Counted from the stretch's first letter, positions 14,575-23,604 are shown. The stretch is 64,000 nucleotides of DNA from Candidatus Microthrix subdominans (GCA_016719385.1 JADJZA010000006.1:62001-126000), one strand, 5' to 3'. Made by a program: numbers and translations. Notes: generated by a model from the letters alone, not told the origin.

Positions 14575-17500
14575 ATGGCGAACTGGCATCCTTTGTCGAT
14601 TGGGTCACCACTCAATGGCATGCCCTCGGCTCTTTCGTCTGCGCCGGTGATCGGGAAGCTTGAACTGCTTCCTTTCGATTCCCTGTCATGGGAAGACTTC
14701 GAACGTCTGCAGTGGCGCGTCATGCGCGATGTGGAAGGCCTACGCCATGCTCAGCTTTATGGAGACCGAGGCCAGGCGCAGCACGGCCTTGATGTCGTCG
14801 CTCTGGCACCTGACGGCACAGGCCTTGCGCTCCAAAGCAAGAGGACCCGAAGGTTCGGCCCTGCGGAGCTGATGGCGGCCGTCAAGAAGTTCCGAACGAC
14901 AGAACGTCCATTCTCGATTGACCGCCTCGTCATCGGCGTGGCCAGCACTATCCGAAGCACCAGGGTCGTGGAAGAACTGGCGAACCAACGCAAGACGCTC
15001 CAGCCGATCGGGTTGGAGTTATGGGACGCGCAGGAGCTGTCCTACCTCCTGAGAGATCGGCCGGAGATCGTAATCGAGTTCTTCGGAATGCCAACTGCCG
15101 ATGCCTTCTGTCTACCTTTTAAGGTCGACACGACCGTCGTACCACCTACAGAGGTCGTGGCTGTTCGTGAGGCGATCGCCCGCACGCCCGAAGTCGCCAC
15201 TGGCGCGCAAGAACTCTTCAGCAGGGCAGCAGCGCTATCCGATCCTTCGCAAGCCCTCTCGCTCATCGAGGCTGGGCAGGCGAGACTTCGGAACGCGGGA
15301 TTTGGGCCGCACGCAGCGCAGCACGATCAGGATCGTATCCGCCTGCTTGCGAGCCTTGATCGAGCTGACGAAGCTGCGCGTTACATATTGGATGAGTTCT
15401 GGGCGGCTCTCGACCAGGGGTCGTCCTCGACCGCTCAGTTGACGCAATCTTGGCTGGGTGAGCTGTCGAAGCAGGCTGCGGGTAGTAATCGGGTTGAAGT
15501 TTGCCAGCGCGTCGCCAGGGTCGCCATTGGTCTCTACATAAATCCCCTCGCTTACGTTCCTGATATCGCCAGCCTGAAGATCGGGGACCCCTTTGACCAG
15601 GTCCGAATTGCTCTGCTGGCTGGCGAAACCTCCCTGGCGAACGACGACCGGAAGTGGCTGACGAAAGCCGCCTCGACCTTCACGGAGCTTCTAAGCACTT
15701 TGCCACTCGACCGCGTGCTACACACCCGGCTCAGACTGCTTCTCGCCGAAACCACAGAAGACTGGTCAGAACTCCTATCCGACGCTCGGAAGCTACAACT
15801 CGGGCATGACCTACTCGGCCTCGTCACGGCACGCTACGCGCGACATTGCGCCCTACATGAAAAGTTTGAGGAAGCTGATCTCGCGTGGGACGAGGCATCG
15901 GGCTCTGCATCGCTAGCACAGCAGTGGGGCGAAGCCTCGACGTGGATCTTTAGTCGTCGAGCCTTCCGGGCGCGCTGGAACCCTTACACGAGCAACGATC
16001 TCCTGCCCCTGCAGACGGCGATTCGCGGGATGGGGACTTCGTCTTCTCTCCTACCCACTGCCAACGGCGCTTACGAGGACGCATTGGCATCCTTAAGCGC
16101 TGGGAAGCTCCGGTCTGCGGCAGTATCGGCACAACGAGCACTCCGTGACGCCGTGGCGGTTAGCGACTGGGCCGGCGAAGACCGCGCTCGAAGGGCTCTT
16201 GCCGAGATTCTCACCAAGTCAGACGAACCCGCCATGGCGGCCCGTCATCTTGTCCGAGCTGGTGCGATCAAAGCTATCGAGGCGCTTGGGAAATCTCTTC
16301 CCTTCGAGTTCATCGACATCCGCGACGATCTCGATGCTCCAAACTACTGGACAGTCGGCACGAGCTATCGGCTACTCGCCGTTCAGGCAGACTTGATGCC
16401 GAACGATCTCGTCAAGACCGTGTCGGAGCACCTCGTCGATGAACTGGCGGCGGCGGAGACGGGAAGCCGGCCGGACCTACGGTCGTTCGCTACGTCCAGG
16501 TACAACAACGCAGTCAAGGCGCTCGCTGGTATCGCCGACCGCCTCGATCTGACAAGCGCAAACGACGTACTAAGTCACTTCGAGAGGCAGCCAGCCTTAG
16601 AAAAGGACTACCACCGCTACCACGATGAGGACGAAGCTGAGGTGGTCGCCAAGATCGTCGCCACCCATGCTTCGCTCGCGGAGCGTGGTATCCCGCACCT
16701 CGTAGCTCTGCTCAACCATTCTCAAAGAGCGCGAAACAGCACAGCCTTCGACGCGATCGAACAGCACCGCTTGCTCACCCGAGCCGCCCTCGTCCCCTTG
16801 GCGAACGCCGGTAGCCTTTGGGCCCGAGAGATGCTGTCGGTTGACGATCCCACACTCCTCAACGACACCGACGCCGTCGGCGCTCTGACAAGACTCACGA
16901 CACCCCTCAAGCACGCCGTCGGCGTCTATTCCAGAGGAACGAACGCGATCGGGGACTCTTTTCTCGTCCGCCATCTCTCTCCTACGGCGATCGATCCGGC
17001 CCTCGCCGAACTCTTGGCGCGAGCCGACGATCCCCACGTGAGCTCGAGTGACCGGGGCCAGTATCTGATCGCCGCCGCCAATCTCAGTCCTCACATCGAT
17101 CAGGCCAAGCGGAAGGACTACTTCGCTGCTGCAGTGAGACTGGCCACCTCACCCACACCCTCAGAGCACGACAACTTCAACGAGCAGTTCACCCACAAGC
17201 TCGGTGGTTTTCGGATGAGTGGCACGCCCCGTGAAAGCCGAGGGCAAGCGCTCGTCCTTGCCGCCTCGCTAGCGGTTGACGCTCCCCAACGTGAACATGT
17301 GCGGCGCCTCGCGTACTCGCTGTTGGGCGAGGAGTCTGACTACTGGCCCACCCGAACTCTTCAACAACTCGGCGATACCGTCAAGGATGACCTCGCATTC
17401 CTCGCCAGCCAAGGGTGGGCAATCCGATGCCTCGCCGCAACCCTTTGGGCTGGCCACGGGGAGCCAGCACACCTGGGCAACCGCCTAGCGGCAGATCCAG

Positions 17501-17661
17501 ACGTCCGTGTCCGCCGAGCGCTTGCTAGTGCATTGAATGGGGCGGCTGACTCGGCCTATTCGGCCGTGCGAGAGCAGTTGGAGGGGGACCCAGCTCACAG
17601 CGTGCGGTCGGCTCTCAGTGGCTATCCGGTTCAACCAGGCGCCGACGCAATGGCGACCTGA
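14575..17661 (+). CDS. Large protein with N-terminal PD-(D/E)XK nuclease domain and helical repeats
   Basis: A 1028-residue protein. Residues about 30-150 look like a restriction-endonuclease-fold domain: PFDSLSWEDFERLQWRVM supplies the first acidic helix (Glu40/Glu43), QHGLDVVA has Asp73, and LALQSKR has the Gln-x-Lys pair (87-89). The remaining about 850 residues are mostly alpha-helical with TPR-like and, near the end, HEAT-like units such as ADPDVRVRRALASAL and DPAHSVRSALSG. I see no Walker A motif, so it is not an obvious STAND NTPase. Such a nuclease plus repeat sensor suggests DNA cleavage triggered by a target, perhaps anti-phage defence (inference). AAAGGGAG lies 6 nt before the ATG. 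Codon use is more A/T-rich than in the flanks. It converges with the next gene, 18 bp apart. Confidence 0.75.
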   Translation: MANWHPLSIGSPLNGMPSALSSAPVIGKLELLPFDSLSWEDFERLQWRVMRDVEGLRHAQLYGDRGQAQHGLDVVALAPDGTGLALQSKRTRRFGPAELMAAVKKFRTTERPFSIDRLVIGVASTIRSTRVVEELANQRKTLQPIGLELWDAQELSYLLRDRPEIVIEFFGMPTADAFCLPFKVDTTVVPPTEVVAVREAIARTPEVATGAQELFSRAAALSDPSQALSLIEAGQARLRNAGFGPHAAQHDQDRIRLLASLDRADEAARYILDEFWAALDQGSSSTAQLTQSWLGELSKQAAGSNRVEVCQRVARVAIGLYINPLAYVPDIASLKIGDPFDQVRIALLAGETSLANDDRKWLTKAASTFTELLSTLPLDRVLHTRLRLLLAETTEDWSELLSDARKLQLGHDLLGLVTARYARHCALHEKFEEADLAWDEASGSASLAQQWGEASTWIFSRRAFRARWNPYTSNDLLPLQTAIRGMGTSSSLLPTANGAYEDALASLSAGKLRSAAVSAQRALRDAVAVSDWAGEDRARRALAEILTKSDEPAMAARHLVRAGAIKAIEALGKSLPFEFIDIRDDLDAPNYWTVGTSYRLLAVQADLMPNDLVKTVSEHLVDELAAAETGSRPDLRSFATSRYNNAVKALAGIADRLDLTSANDVLSHFERQPALEKDYHRYHDEDEAEVVAKIVATHASLAERGIPHLVALLNHSQRARNSTAFDAIEQHRLLTRAALVPLANAGSLWAREMLSVDDPTLLNDTDAVGALTRLTTPLKHAVGVYSRGTNAIGDSFLVRHLSPTAIDPALAELLARADDPHVSSSDRGQYLIAAANLSPHIDQAKRKDYFAAAVRLATSPTPSEHDNFNEQFTHKLGGFRMSGTPRESRGQALVLAASLAVDAPQREHVRRLAYSLLGEESDYWPTRTLQQLGDTVKDDLAFLASQGWAIRCLAATLWAGHGEPAHLGNRLAADPDVRVRRALASALNGAADSAYSAVREQLEGDPAHSVRSALSGYPVQPGADAMAT

Positions 17662-17679
17662 GATCAACCCGGGTTAGCG

Positions 17680-19440
17680 CTAGATGATCCCCGGGACCCA
17701 GTCGACGAGCTTCGCTGTTGTCACTCCGGCGTCTGAGCCGGGGACGAGCCGGAAGGTGTCCCCCGATCTCAGCGCCGCGGGATTGACCCCGGATTCGACC
17801 TTGGCCGAATGCGCTGCGCTGGTGAGGGGATGATCGATCGTGTAAATCCGATCTCCGAGTTGAAAGACAGGTGTTTCGACCTTGACCAAGTGCTGGCCGG
17901 ATGCAAAGGCGTCTACAACGGTTTTGATGCGATCTCTTCCGGCGTCGTCGTTGGGTATCTCAAGTGTCAAGTCGGTCCAGGTCCAGTGGTGAGCCACGCC
18001 GCCGTAGATGGACGTGAGCAAGGAGAGGTAGCCGAATTGGCTGTCGGTGATCTCCGGGATCGACGGCATCACGAGAGCTGGCGCTGTGTAGACCTGCAAA
18101 TTGGTCAGGCATTGAGCGACGGGAAGGTGGATCGCTTCCAGCGCGGTGGGCAGGACTGTGCCGAACACCCGCATGATTGAATCGCCGCTGCCCGTCTCCA
18201 CGGAGATGATGTCGGTGGCGCTAATGCGCCGCACACTTTCGAGCTCATCGCGGACTGCCTCAGGGTTGCGACCTTCCGCGTTCCCCATCTGGCCCTTCGC
18301 TTCAGCGTTCTCTCCCTCCTTGAATCGCAACTCGAAACTGAGGGTCCTCTCGGGGGTGTCGACCACTAGTCGCACCCAGCCGGTTTGTGCCCCGACTGTT
18401 CGCTCGGCAACGATTAACCGCAGGCGAAAACGATTCTCGCCATCTGTCGTGGTGCACCGAAGGTAGAGCGACGGCGTCTCGTCGCTGGCTCTCGCAGAGA
18501 TGGAGACGGTTGATTCTGCTGATTCATCGCCGGAGAACGGCCCGCCGAGGGTTGCGGTCTTGACGTGGGCATGTTCGAGTGGGAACCCCCACTCGAACCA
18601 AGCTCGTACGGCCTCGTGCTCTGGTGTTCCTGGCTCTGCCAGGAACACCATACTCAGCTTGATGGGCTCGATCTCGGCGGCGTCAGGCGACGTCTGCACG
18701 ACCGACTCGTACTTCCACCGGGAGTCGCCCAGGTAGGTCATCCGGTGATGCACGGCCGGACCATGATCAAGCGGCGACGGAATCTCACACGTGTTAGCCG
18801 AAGTAAGGGTGCCATGCTCGATCCGGTAGTTGTCGCTCACCGTTGATCGGAGGTCATCGAGCGCATCCTGACGAACCTCGATGGCTTCGAGCATCGTCAA
18901 CGACTCACCACGTTCGACCGGCGAGCACGCAAGCATCGCTTTCTGAGTGAGGAACTGCTCGAGTGCACCTTCGCCGTGGGTGAACCTCAGCATGGTCTCG
19001 GGGTAGCGATCTGCCAGCCCGGCGAGGAAAGCATCGCTGTCCCACTGACAAGGGAACGCCGCGCCTGAGGTGAGCGCAGTGAACTTTGCGATGCGTTCTT
19101 CGGTCGGCGACCACGGAGTAACGAGGTGATAGCGCACAATCAGACGTCGTCCGGGAGTGACGTGCTGCTGAACGAACCGCTCCCACGACCGCTTAACCTG
19201 GCGGAACTGGCCATCGGTCATCGCTGTCGTGAATCCTTTGACTTGCCAGATTTCATCTCCATCCGGCGTAGAACGAGCGATGTCTATACCCCCGTCGCCC
19301 TGGGATGGGTTGAGCCGCCGCGCATCGGTGTACTCCCGGCGAAGCAGCGTCGCTACCAAGGACTCAATAGAGTCCCCGCTTCGATTCTGTATCAGCGGCC
19401 AGTTGTATGTCTGCACTGCACTCAGGTTACCGAGCCACAT
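17680..19440 (-). CDS. Protein with N-terminal Mrr-like PD-(D/E)XK nuclease domain
   Basis: A 586-residue protein. The N-terminus is Mrr-like: SIESLVATLLRREY (Glu26), then GDGGIDIA (Asp53) and IWQVKGF (Gln66-Val-Lys68), the classical D...QxK catalytic order. Residues about 80-160 finish that domain. The rest (about 190-586) is predominantly beta-strand and matches no family I know; it has no helicase or NTPase motifs. It is opposite in strand to the other nuclease gene and ends 18 bp from it, so the two are not co-transcribed. A modification-dependent or conditional nuclease for defence is the best guess. The start ATG 19440 lies 76 bp inside the right inverted repeat. Codon use is foreign-looking, like its neighbour's. 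Confidence 0.75.
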   Translation of the reverse strand: MWLGNLSAVQTYNWPLIQNRSGDSIESLVATLLRREYTDARRLNPSQGDGGIDIARSTPDGDEIWQVKGFTTAMTDGQFRQVKRSWERFVQQHVTPGRRLIVRYHLVTPWSPTEERIAKFTALTSGAAFPCQWDSDAFLAGLADRYPETMLRFTHGEGALEQFLTQKAMLACSPVERGESLTMLEAIEVRQDALDDLRSTVSDNYRIEHGTLTSANTCEIPSPLDHGPAVHHRMTYLGDSRWKYESVVQTSPDAAEIEPIKLSMVFLAEPGTPEHEAVRAWFEWGFPLEHAHVKTATLGGPFSGDESAESTVSISARASDETPSLYLRCTTTDGENRFRLRLIVAERTVGAQTGWVRLVVDTPERTLSFELRFKEGENAEAKGQMGNAEGRNPEAVRDELESVRRISATDIISVETGSGDSIMRVFGTVLPTALEAIHLPVAQCLTNLQVYTAPALVMPSIPEITDSQFGYLSLLTSIYGGVAHHWTWTDLTLEIPNDDAGRDRIKTVVDAFASGQHLVKVETPVFQLGDRIYTIDHPLTSAAHSAKVESGVNPAALRSGDTFRLVPGSDAGVTTAKLVDWVPGII

Positions 19441-19515
19441 CGGTCAGGCAGGGCGACGGCTCTGCTGCACGATAGACCCCGACCCTTCGGAATTGGCGAG
19501 TGCCGCCCGTGCGAG

Positions 19516-19524
19516 GTGGAGATA
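19516..19524 (-). repeat. Right terminal inverted repeat of the element
   Basis: GTGGAGATA is the exact reverse complement of the left repeat at 10836-10844. It lies 3 nt before the GCAG at the right tRNA junction. Confidence 0.65.
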
Positions 19525-19527
19525 AAA

Positions 19528-19562
19528 GCAGGAAGTCACGGGTTCGAGTCCCGTCAGCTCCA
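19528..19562 (+). pseudogene. 3' half of the disrupted tRNA-Ala
   Basis: The sequence GCAGG completes the anticodon stem. It continues with variable loop AAGTC, T-stem ACGGG/CCCGT with TTCGAGT, acceptor strand CAGCTCC and discriminator A. Bases 19532-19562 added to 10792-10834 restore a perfect 74-nt tRNA-Ala(TGC). GCAG at 19528-19531 duplicates the last four bases of the left half. No promoter or 5' half is adjacent, so it should be silent. Confidence 0.9.
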
Positions 19563-19632
19563 CTTCAGTCGATGCAGTTTTCAACCCAGGGCGACGGATC
19601 GGCGGCCCTACCCCTGGATCTACTTGGCCGGT

Positions 19633-19653
19633 CCGGCGGGGGTGCACCGCCGG
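19633..19653 (-). terminator. GC-rich hairpin after the mycothiol-type enzyme gene
   Basis: CCGGCGG and CCGCCGG form a perfect 7-bp stem with a 7-nt loop, 19 bp beyond the stop of the gene ending at 19672. There is no clear U-tract, so this is at best an actinobacterial I-shaped terminator. Confidence 0.4.
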
Positions 19654-19671
19654 TCCCTGGCGCCGCCGCCG

Positions 19672-20541
19672 TCACGGGGTGAAGGCCAGGTTGTTGACGA
19701 CGGCCCGACCCAGCGTCACGTCGCCGCCAAGGGTGACCGCATCGGGGTGAGCCTCGAACAACGACGCGGCGCCGACGCGGCCGCCGCACAGCCGCATGAA
19801 CGTGTCCACATCGACCTCGACCGTGGCCGTCGGGTTGCCGGAGCTGCCCGGGTCGATGAGCGCCGCCCGCTTCTTGCCCGACACGTCGTTGACCTGGACG
19901 ACGAACGACGCCTCGGTGGGCCCGACGACGTCGATCGCCACCACCGCGCCGATCGGGGCGTCGGCCCGCTTGCCGACGACCAGCGGCAGGGCCTTACCGG
20001 CATTGTTGGCAAGCACCGAGGCCACCACCGGCCCGGACAGGTGCCCGGGCATGTCGCGCGCGTGGCGAACGTCCTGTTCGTGCATCCACAGATCGAACAA
20101 CCGGATCACCATGAAGTCGCGGTAGGTGCCGGGCCCGGCGGGCGTCCACGACTCCTCGTCGAACTTCTCGGAGCCGAAGCCCTCCAATGCGCGCTGTCGC
20201 TCAGCGAGGGTGTCGTGGAGTTCGGCGCGCACCTCCGCCGGAGTTCGGCTGCGACGCAGCTCAACCGGTGCCTCGACCATCCGAGAGAAGTCATCGTCGA
20301 CGTGCGCCAGGTGATCGACCGAGGGCGTGTCCTCGCTGTGCCCCAACATGCCCCGTTCCACGCCGATCATGTGGCTGAAACAGTCCTGCACCGTCCACCC
20401 CGGAAGGTCCGTCGGCCCGGCCCAGGCTTCGTCGGGGACCTCGTCGGCAAGGGCCCGCACGGCGGCGAACTGCTCGGACAACAGACCCACCACGGGTTCG
20501 TCGGCCGCTGATTGCGACGTTGGTTCGCTTGCGTCGGTCAT
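19672..20541 (-). CDS. Maleylpyruvate isomerase-family mycothiol-dependent enzyme
   Basis: A 289-residue protein of the DinB-like MDMPI family. Conserved segments are LSEQFAAVRALADEV, LPGWTVQDCFSHMIGVERG (first metal-ligand His), DLWMHEQDVRHA (Glu/His ligands) and a C-terminal SCP2-like domain ending LAFTP. Family members bind a divalent metal through two His and one Glu and use mycothiol as thiol cofactor; the substrate here is unknown. ATG 20541 is preceded by GGGGGAA about 6 nt upstream. It is the first chromosomal gene beyond the right end of the integrated element and appears intact. Confidence 0.85.
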   Translation of the reverse strand: MTDASEPTSQSAADEPVVGLLSEQFAAVRALADEVPDEAWAGPTDLPGWTVQDCFSHMIGVERGMLGHSEDTPSVDHLAHVDDDFSRMVEAPVELRRSRTPAEVRAELHDTLAERQRALEGFGSEKFDEESWTPAGPGTYRDFMVIRLFDLWMHEQDVRHARDMPGHLSGPVVASVLANNAGKALPLVVGKRADAPIGAVVAIDVVGPTEASFVVQVNDVSGKKRAALIDPGSSGNPTATVEVDVDTFMRLCGGRVGAASLFEAHPDAVTLGGDVTLGRAVVNNLAFTP

Positions 20542-20672
20542 CTCGTTCCCCCGTTCGTCATGATCTGACCGAACCGTAGCGGGGCCGCCGCATCTGATCG
20601 GTTGCGGCGCAGCGCTGTGCCCGCCACCCTGTGCGTGGTCCGGACCCGGGCACACGTACCCGAAGGAACCGT

Positions 20673-21227
20673 ATGGCCCGAAAGATGATCGTGATGACGC
20701 CGGATGGCGAGAAGCCGCTGCTCACCGAAGTAATGGCACACGACAAGGCCCAGTTTCTGTCCCACGCACCGTGTTGAAACCGGCCGCTACAACGACGAGA
20801 GCATCAAGCTCGTCGATCCTGAACCGAGCGCAGTTCCTTGAGAAAGAAACCGACGCTCACCATCGGGCCTGGCTCGACGAGTTTCTCGACTTCTGCGAGG
20901 GGCAGGGGCTGTCGATCAGATGGGGGCACCGTCGGTGCTTCCATCCGGGTGGCGACGAGCGATCGTCCCGAAGCGCTCTCGGTGGCGTGGGAATTTCCTA
21001 CCGGCCAAACTGGCTGGCGCAGCCTGACCGACCTCACGCTGGGGTATGACCCGGCATCAGCTCTCGCCACGCCGAGCATCGCTTCGGCGCTGACGGACTA
21101 TGAGGCCGGGATCTCGGCGCTGCGAGGAGAGCACCCAGCAACCGGGGCGACTGGCATCCCGCTACCGCAGCGGGGGAGAGTGAAGGCGGTCGTCAGCCGC
21201 TGCGGCCGCACCGCCTGTGAGGATCCA
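20673..21227 (+). pseudogene. Decayed gene with frameshifts
   Basis: A good GAAGGA before ATG 20673 opens MARKMIVMTPDGEKPLLTEV, which stops at 20777. Protein-like sequence then resumes in another frame (VETGRYNDESIKLVD), again at about 20835-20930 (FLEKETDAHHRAWLDEFLDF), and after a G-run near 20924 in a third frame (GASIRVATSDRP to LTDLTLGYDPAS). The pieces read as one protein broken by at least two frame changes and probably an internal deletion. I cannot name the family with confidence. The final piece stays open into the DUF983 gene, so the two could be confused as one long gene. Confidence 0.5.
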
Positions 21228-21770
21228 GTGACCCGAATCGACCCACGCACCGGCCGCCCGCGCCCGACCCGGCCCAGCGGCGAGCCGCCCACGACCATGA
21301 CCCAGCTGGGTATCACCTCGTATCGCATCCTGTTCCGCGGGGCGACGCGGCGCTGCCCGGTGTGCGGTTCGGGCCACCTTTTCTCCAAGTGGTTCAACCT
21401 GGCCAAGCACTGCCCCCGATGCGGGCTGCGCTTCGAGCGGGAGCCCGGCACCTTCATCGGGGCGATCGGCATGAATACGATCGTGACGTTTGCATCGCTG
21501 ATGGGCGTCGTCGCCATTGGGGTGGTGCTCACCCAACCGGACATCCCGACCGTGCCGTTGACCGTGGTCGCAGTGAGCTGGGCCATCTTCGTGTCGCTGG
21601 CGGGTCTGCCGTTCACCAAGGCTCTTTGGCTGGCGATCGACCTGTTGTTGTCGCCGCTGCGCGACGACGAGGCCCCGCATGCACCTCGGGTGCTGCCGAG
21701 TGGAAACTCGCCGCGGGCCGCCAAGGCCCGCACAAAACCCAAGGTGCCGGCACGGCCCGACCTGAACTGA
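21228..21770 (+). CDS. DUF983 membrane protein with zinc ribbon
   Basis: A 180-residue protein. RRCPVCGSGHLFSKWFNLAKHCPRCGLRFERE is a four-cysteine zinc-ribbon typical of DUF983, followed by GTFIGAIGMN and two membrane helices (about 85-110 and 112-140) with the family's LPFTKALWLAIDLLL. Function is unknown. I chose GTG 21228 because GAGGA lies about 5 nt upstream. ATG 21297 (MTQLGITSY) is the alternative and loses only a Pro/Arg-rich leader of 23 residues. The C-terminus is basic. Confidence 0.8.
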   Translation: MTRIDPRTGRPRPTRPSGEPPTTMTQLGITSYRILFRGATRRCPVCGSGHLFSKWFNLAKHCPRCGLRFEREPGTFIGAIGMNTIVTFASLMGVVAIGVVLTQPDIPTVPLTVVAVSWAIFVSLAGLPFTKALWLAIDLLLSPLRDDEAPHAPRVLPSGNSPRAAKARTKPKVPARPDLN

Positions 21771-21813
21771 ACCCTCCGGCCGACGGGCCAGCGGCCCACC
21801 CCGTCGGCAGTGC

Positions 21814-23604
21814 TCAGGCGTACATCGAGTCGATCTCGTCCTGATAACGGGCCAGGATGCCCCGGCGCTTCAGCTTGGAGGTCGGGGTCAACACGTCGGA
21901 GTCGGGCTCCCACTCGTCGCCGAGGATCACCCAACGCTTCACCGCTTCGGCACTGTTGAAGCCCTGCATCGCCTCGGCGACGCCCTCGTCGATGTGCTCC
22001 CTCACCGCCTCGTGCTGGGCAAGGTCGTCGAGGCTGGAGAATTCGACACCGTTCTTCTTGGCCCAGATCGGGGCCACCTCGGGATCGAGCACCAACAGCG
22101 CCGACACAAACTTGCGCTGATCCCCGATGGCCGCGGCCTGGCCGACGATGTCGATCATCTTCAGCTCGGCCTCCAGGTTGGCGGGGCTGATGTTCTTGCC
22201 ACCGGCCGTGACGATCAGCTCCTTCTTGCGGTCGACGATCGTCAGGTAGCCATCCTCGTCGATCGTGCCGATGTCACCGGAATAGAGCCAGCCATCGATG
22301 AGCGTTTCGGCGGTCTTTTCGGGCTGGTTGAGGTAGCCGACGAACACGTTGGAACCCCGGAAGATCACTTCACCGTCGTCGGCAAGCGCCACCTCCGAGC
22401 CGGGGATGGCCGGGCCTCCCGTGCCCGCCTTCGGCTTCTCCACCGTGAAGGTCATCGGGCCGGACGACTCCGACATGCCGTACACCTCGCACAGGTTGAT
22501 GCCGATCGCCCGGAACCACGACAACAGCTCGGGCGAAATGGGTGCAGCACCGGTGACCGCAAGCTTCAGCTCGTCGAGGCCCAACAGCTCTCGAATGGTG
22601 GAGAAGGCCACGTCGTCGAGGAAGTTCCACGTGGCAATCTCGTCCTCGGTCGCCGTGCCGGCGTCCATCTTGGCCATGATCGGCAGTGCCGCCTCGACCG
22701 CCTCCGCGACCTTCTGCTCCTTTTCTGGATCGGCCGAGAGCGCAGCGGTGATCCCCGAGTGGACCTTTTCCCAGACCCGGGGCACGCCGAACATCAGTTG
22801 AGGGTGCACCGCGCCGATGTAGGTGGTGAGCTCGGAGAACTCGGGGCAACAGATCACCTCGTAGGCCATGATGACGCTGGCATAGTGCGAGGTCATGCGC
22901 TCGGCGATATGCGCCATCGGCAGGTACGACATGACCTTGACGCCGGCGGTCTCGGGGAACGGGAAGGTCTCGCGCAGCGACTGGCCGGTCCACACAATGT
23001 TGCGGTGGCTCAGCATCACCCCCTTGGGGTTGCCCGTGGTCCCAGAGGTGTAGATGACGGTGGCCAGGTCGTCGGGCGTGGCGTTGGTGACCTCCACGGT
23101 CAGGTCGACCGGGTCGTGGCCCATGAAGTCGTCCCAGCGCACCGTGTCGTCGTCGCCGCCGTGCAGCGTGACGATCGACTGGAGAGCCGGTAGGCGGTCG
23201 CGAGCCGCCTGGAACCGCTGGAGGAAGCCATCGTTCTCAAGCACGGCCACCTTGGCCTCGCAGTCGCCCACCAGGTAGGCGATCTGGTCGGCCGACGAGC
23301 TGTTGTAGATCGAGATCGGGGTGGCGCCGAGGAAGGTTGCGGCCAGGTCGACGATGTGAAACTCGGGGATGTTGCGCATCATGATGACGATGCGGTCGCC
23401 ATGGCCGACGCCCAGCGCCCTCAGGCCCGCAGCTGCGGTCGCCACCCGCTCGGCGAACTCGGCGAAGCTCAGCTGAAACCAGTCGCCCTCTGACATCCAC
23501 CGCACCGCCACCAGGTCGCTGTGCTCGGCCAGCGTGGCCATGAACGCAGTGGGCACGGTCTGGCCCTCGACTCGGTCGAGGATCTCTTGGTCGGTTAGCG
23601 GCAT
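21814..23604 (-). CDS. Long-chain acyl-CoA synthetase
   Basis: A 596-residue AMP-forming ligase. It has the P-loop-like VIYTSGTTGNPKGVMLSHRN, then YLPMAHIAER, VYGMSESSG, the hinge YSGDIGTIDEDGYLTIVDRKKE and a C-terminal KLKRRGI. It activates long-chain fatty acids to acyl-CoA. The start ATG 23604 has GGAGGA about 7 nt upstream. It is transcribed away from the thiolase gene, and an 18-bp inverted repeat lies in the shared 197-bp region. Joint control of fatty-acid activation and breakdown is therefore plausible. Confidence 0.95.
   Translation of the reverse strand: MPLTDQEILDRVEGQTVPTAFMATLAEHSDLVAVRWMSEGDWFQLSFAEFAERVATAAAGLRALGVGHGDRIVIMMRNIPEFHIVDLAATFLGATPISIYNSSSADQIAYLVGDCEAKVAVLENDGFLQRFQAARDRLPALQSIVTLHGGDDDTVRWDDFMGHDPVDLTVEVTNATPDDLATVIYTSGTTGNPKGVMLSHRNIVWTGQSLRETFPFPETAGVKVMSYLPMAHIAERMTSHYASVIMAYEVICCPEFSELTTYIGAVHPQLMFGVPRVWEKVHSGITAALSADPEKEQKVAEAVEAALPIMAKMDAGTATEDEIATWNFLDDVAFSTIRELLGLDELKLAVTGAAPISPELLSWFRAIGINLCEVYGMSESSGPMTFTVEKPKAGTGGPAIPGSEVALADDGEVIFRGSNVFVGYLNQPEKTAETLIDGWLYSGDIGTIDEDGYLTIVDRKKELIVTAGGKNISPANLEAELKMIDIVGQAAAIGDQRKFVSALLVLDPEVAPIWAKKNGVEFSSLDDLAQHEAVREHIDEGVAEAMQGFNSAEAVKRWVILGDEWEPDSDVLTPTSKLKRRGILARYQDEIDSMYA

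Larger units (their letters stand above)
10835..19527. mobile_element. Integrated element (Tn554-like recombinases) in tRNA-Ala
   Basis: About 8.7 kb lies between the two halves of tRNA-Ala. The junctions share AGCAG (10830-10834 and 19527-19531). Just inside, both ends carry TATCTCCAC in inverted orientation (10836-10844 and 19516-19524). The contents are a complete tRNA-Ala, two overlapping tyrosine recombinase genes at the left end, a small unknown gene, and two large convergent genes with nuclease domains. The cargo genes have clearly more A/T at third codon positions than the flanks, which supports acquisition from elsewhere. No conjugation or phage structural genes are present. The recombinase pair resembles Tn554 TnpA/TnpB in size, order and overlap; no clear TnpC is seen. 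Confidence 0.85.

Noticed and set aside
14575..17661. STAND NTPase (Avs-like) identity for the large nuclease protein
   Set aside because: No Walker A or Walker B motif could be found between the nuclease domain and the repeats.
20838..21770. A single 310-residue gene including DUF983
   Set aside because: The first 130 codons belong to a decayed gene; GTG 21228 with its own ribosome-binding site starts the DUF983 protein.
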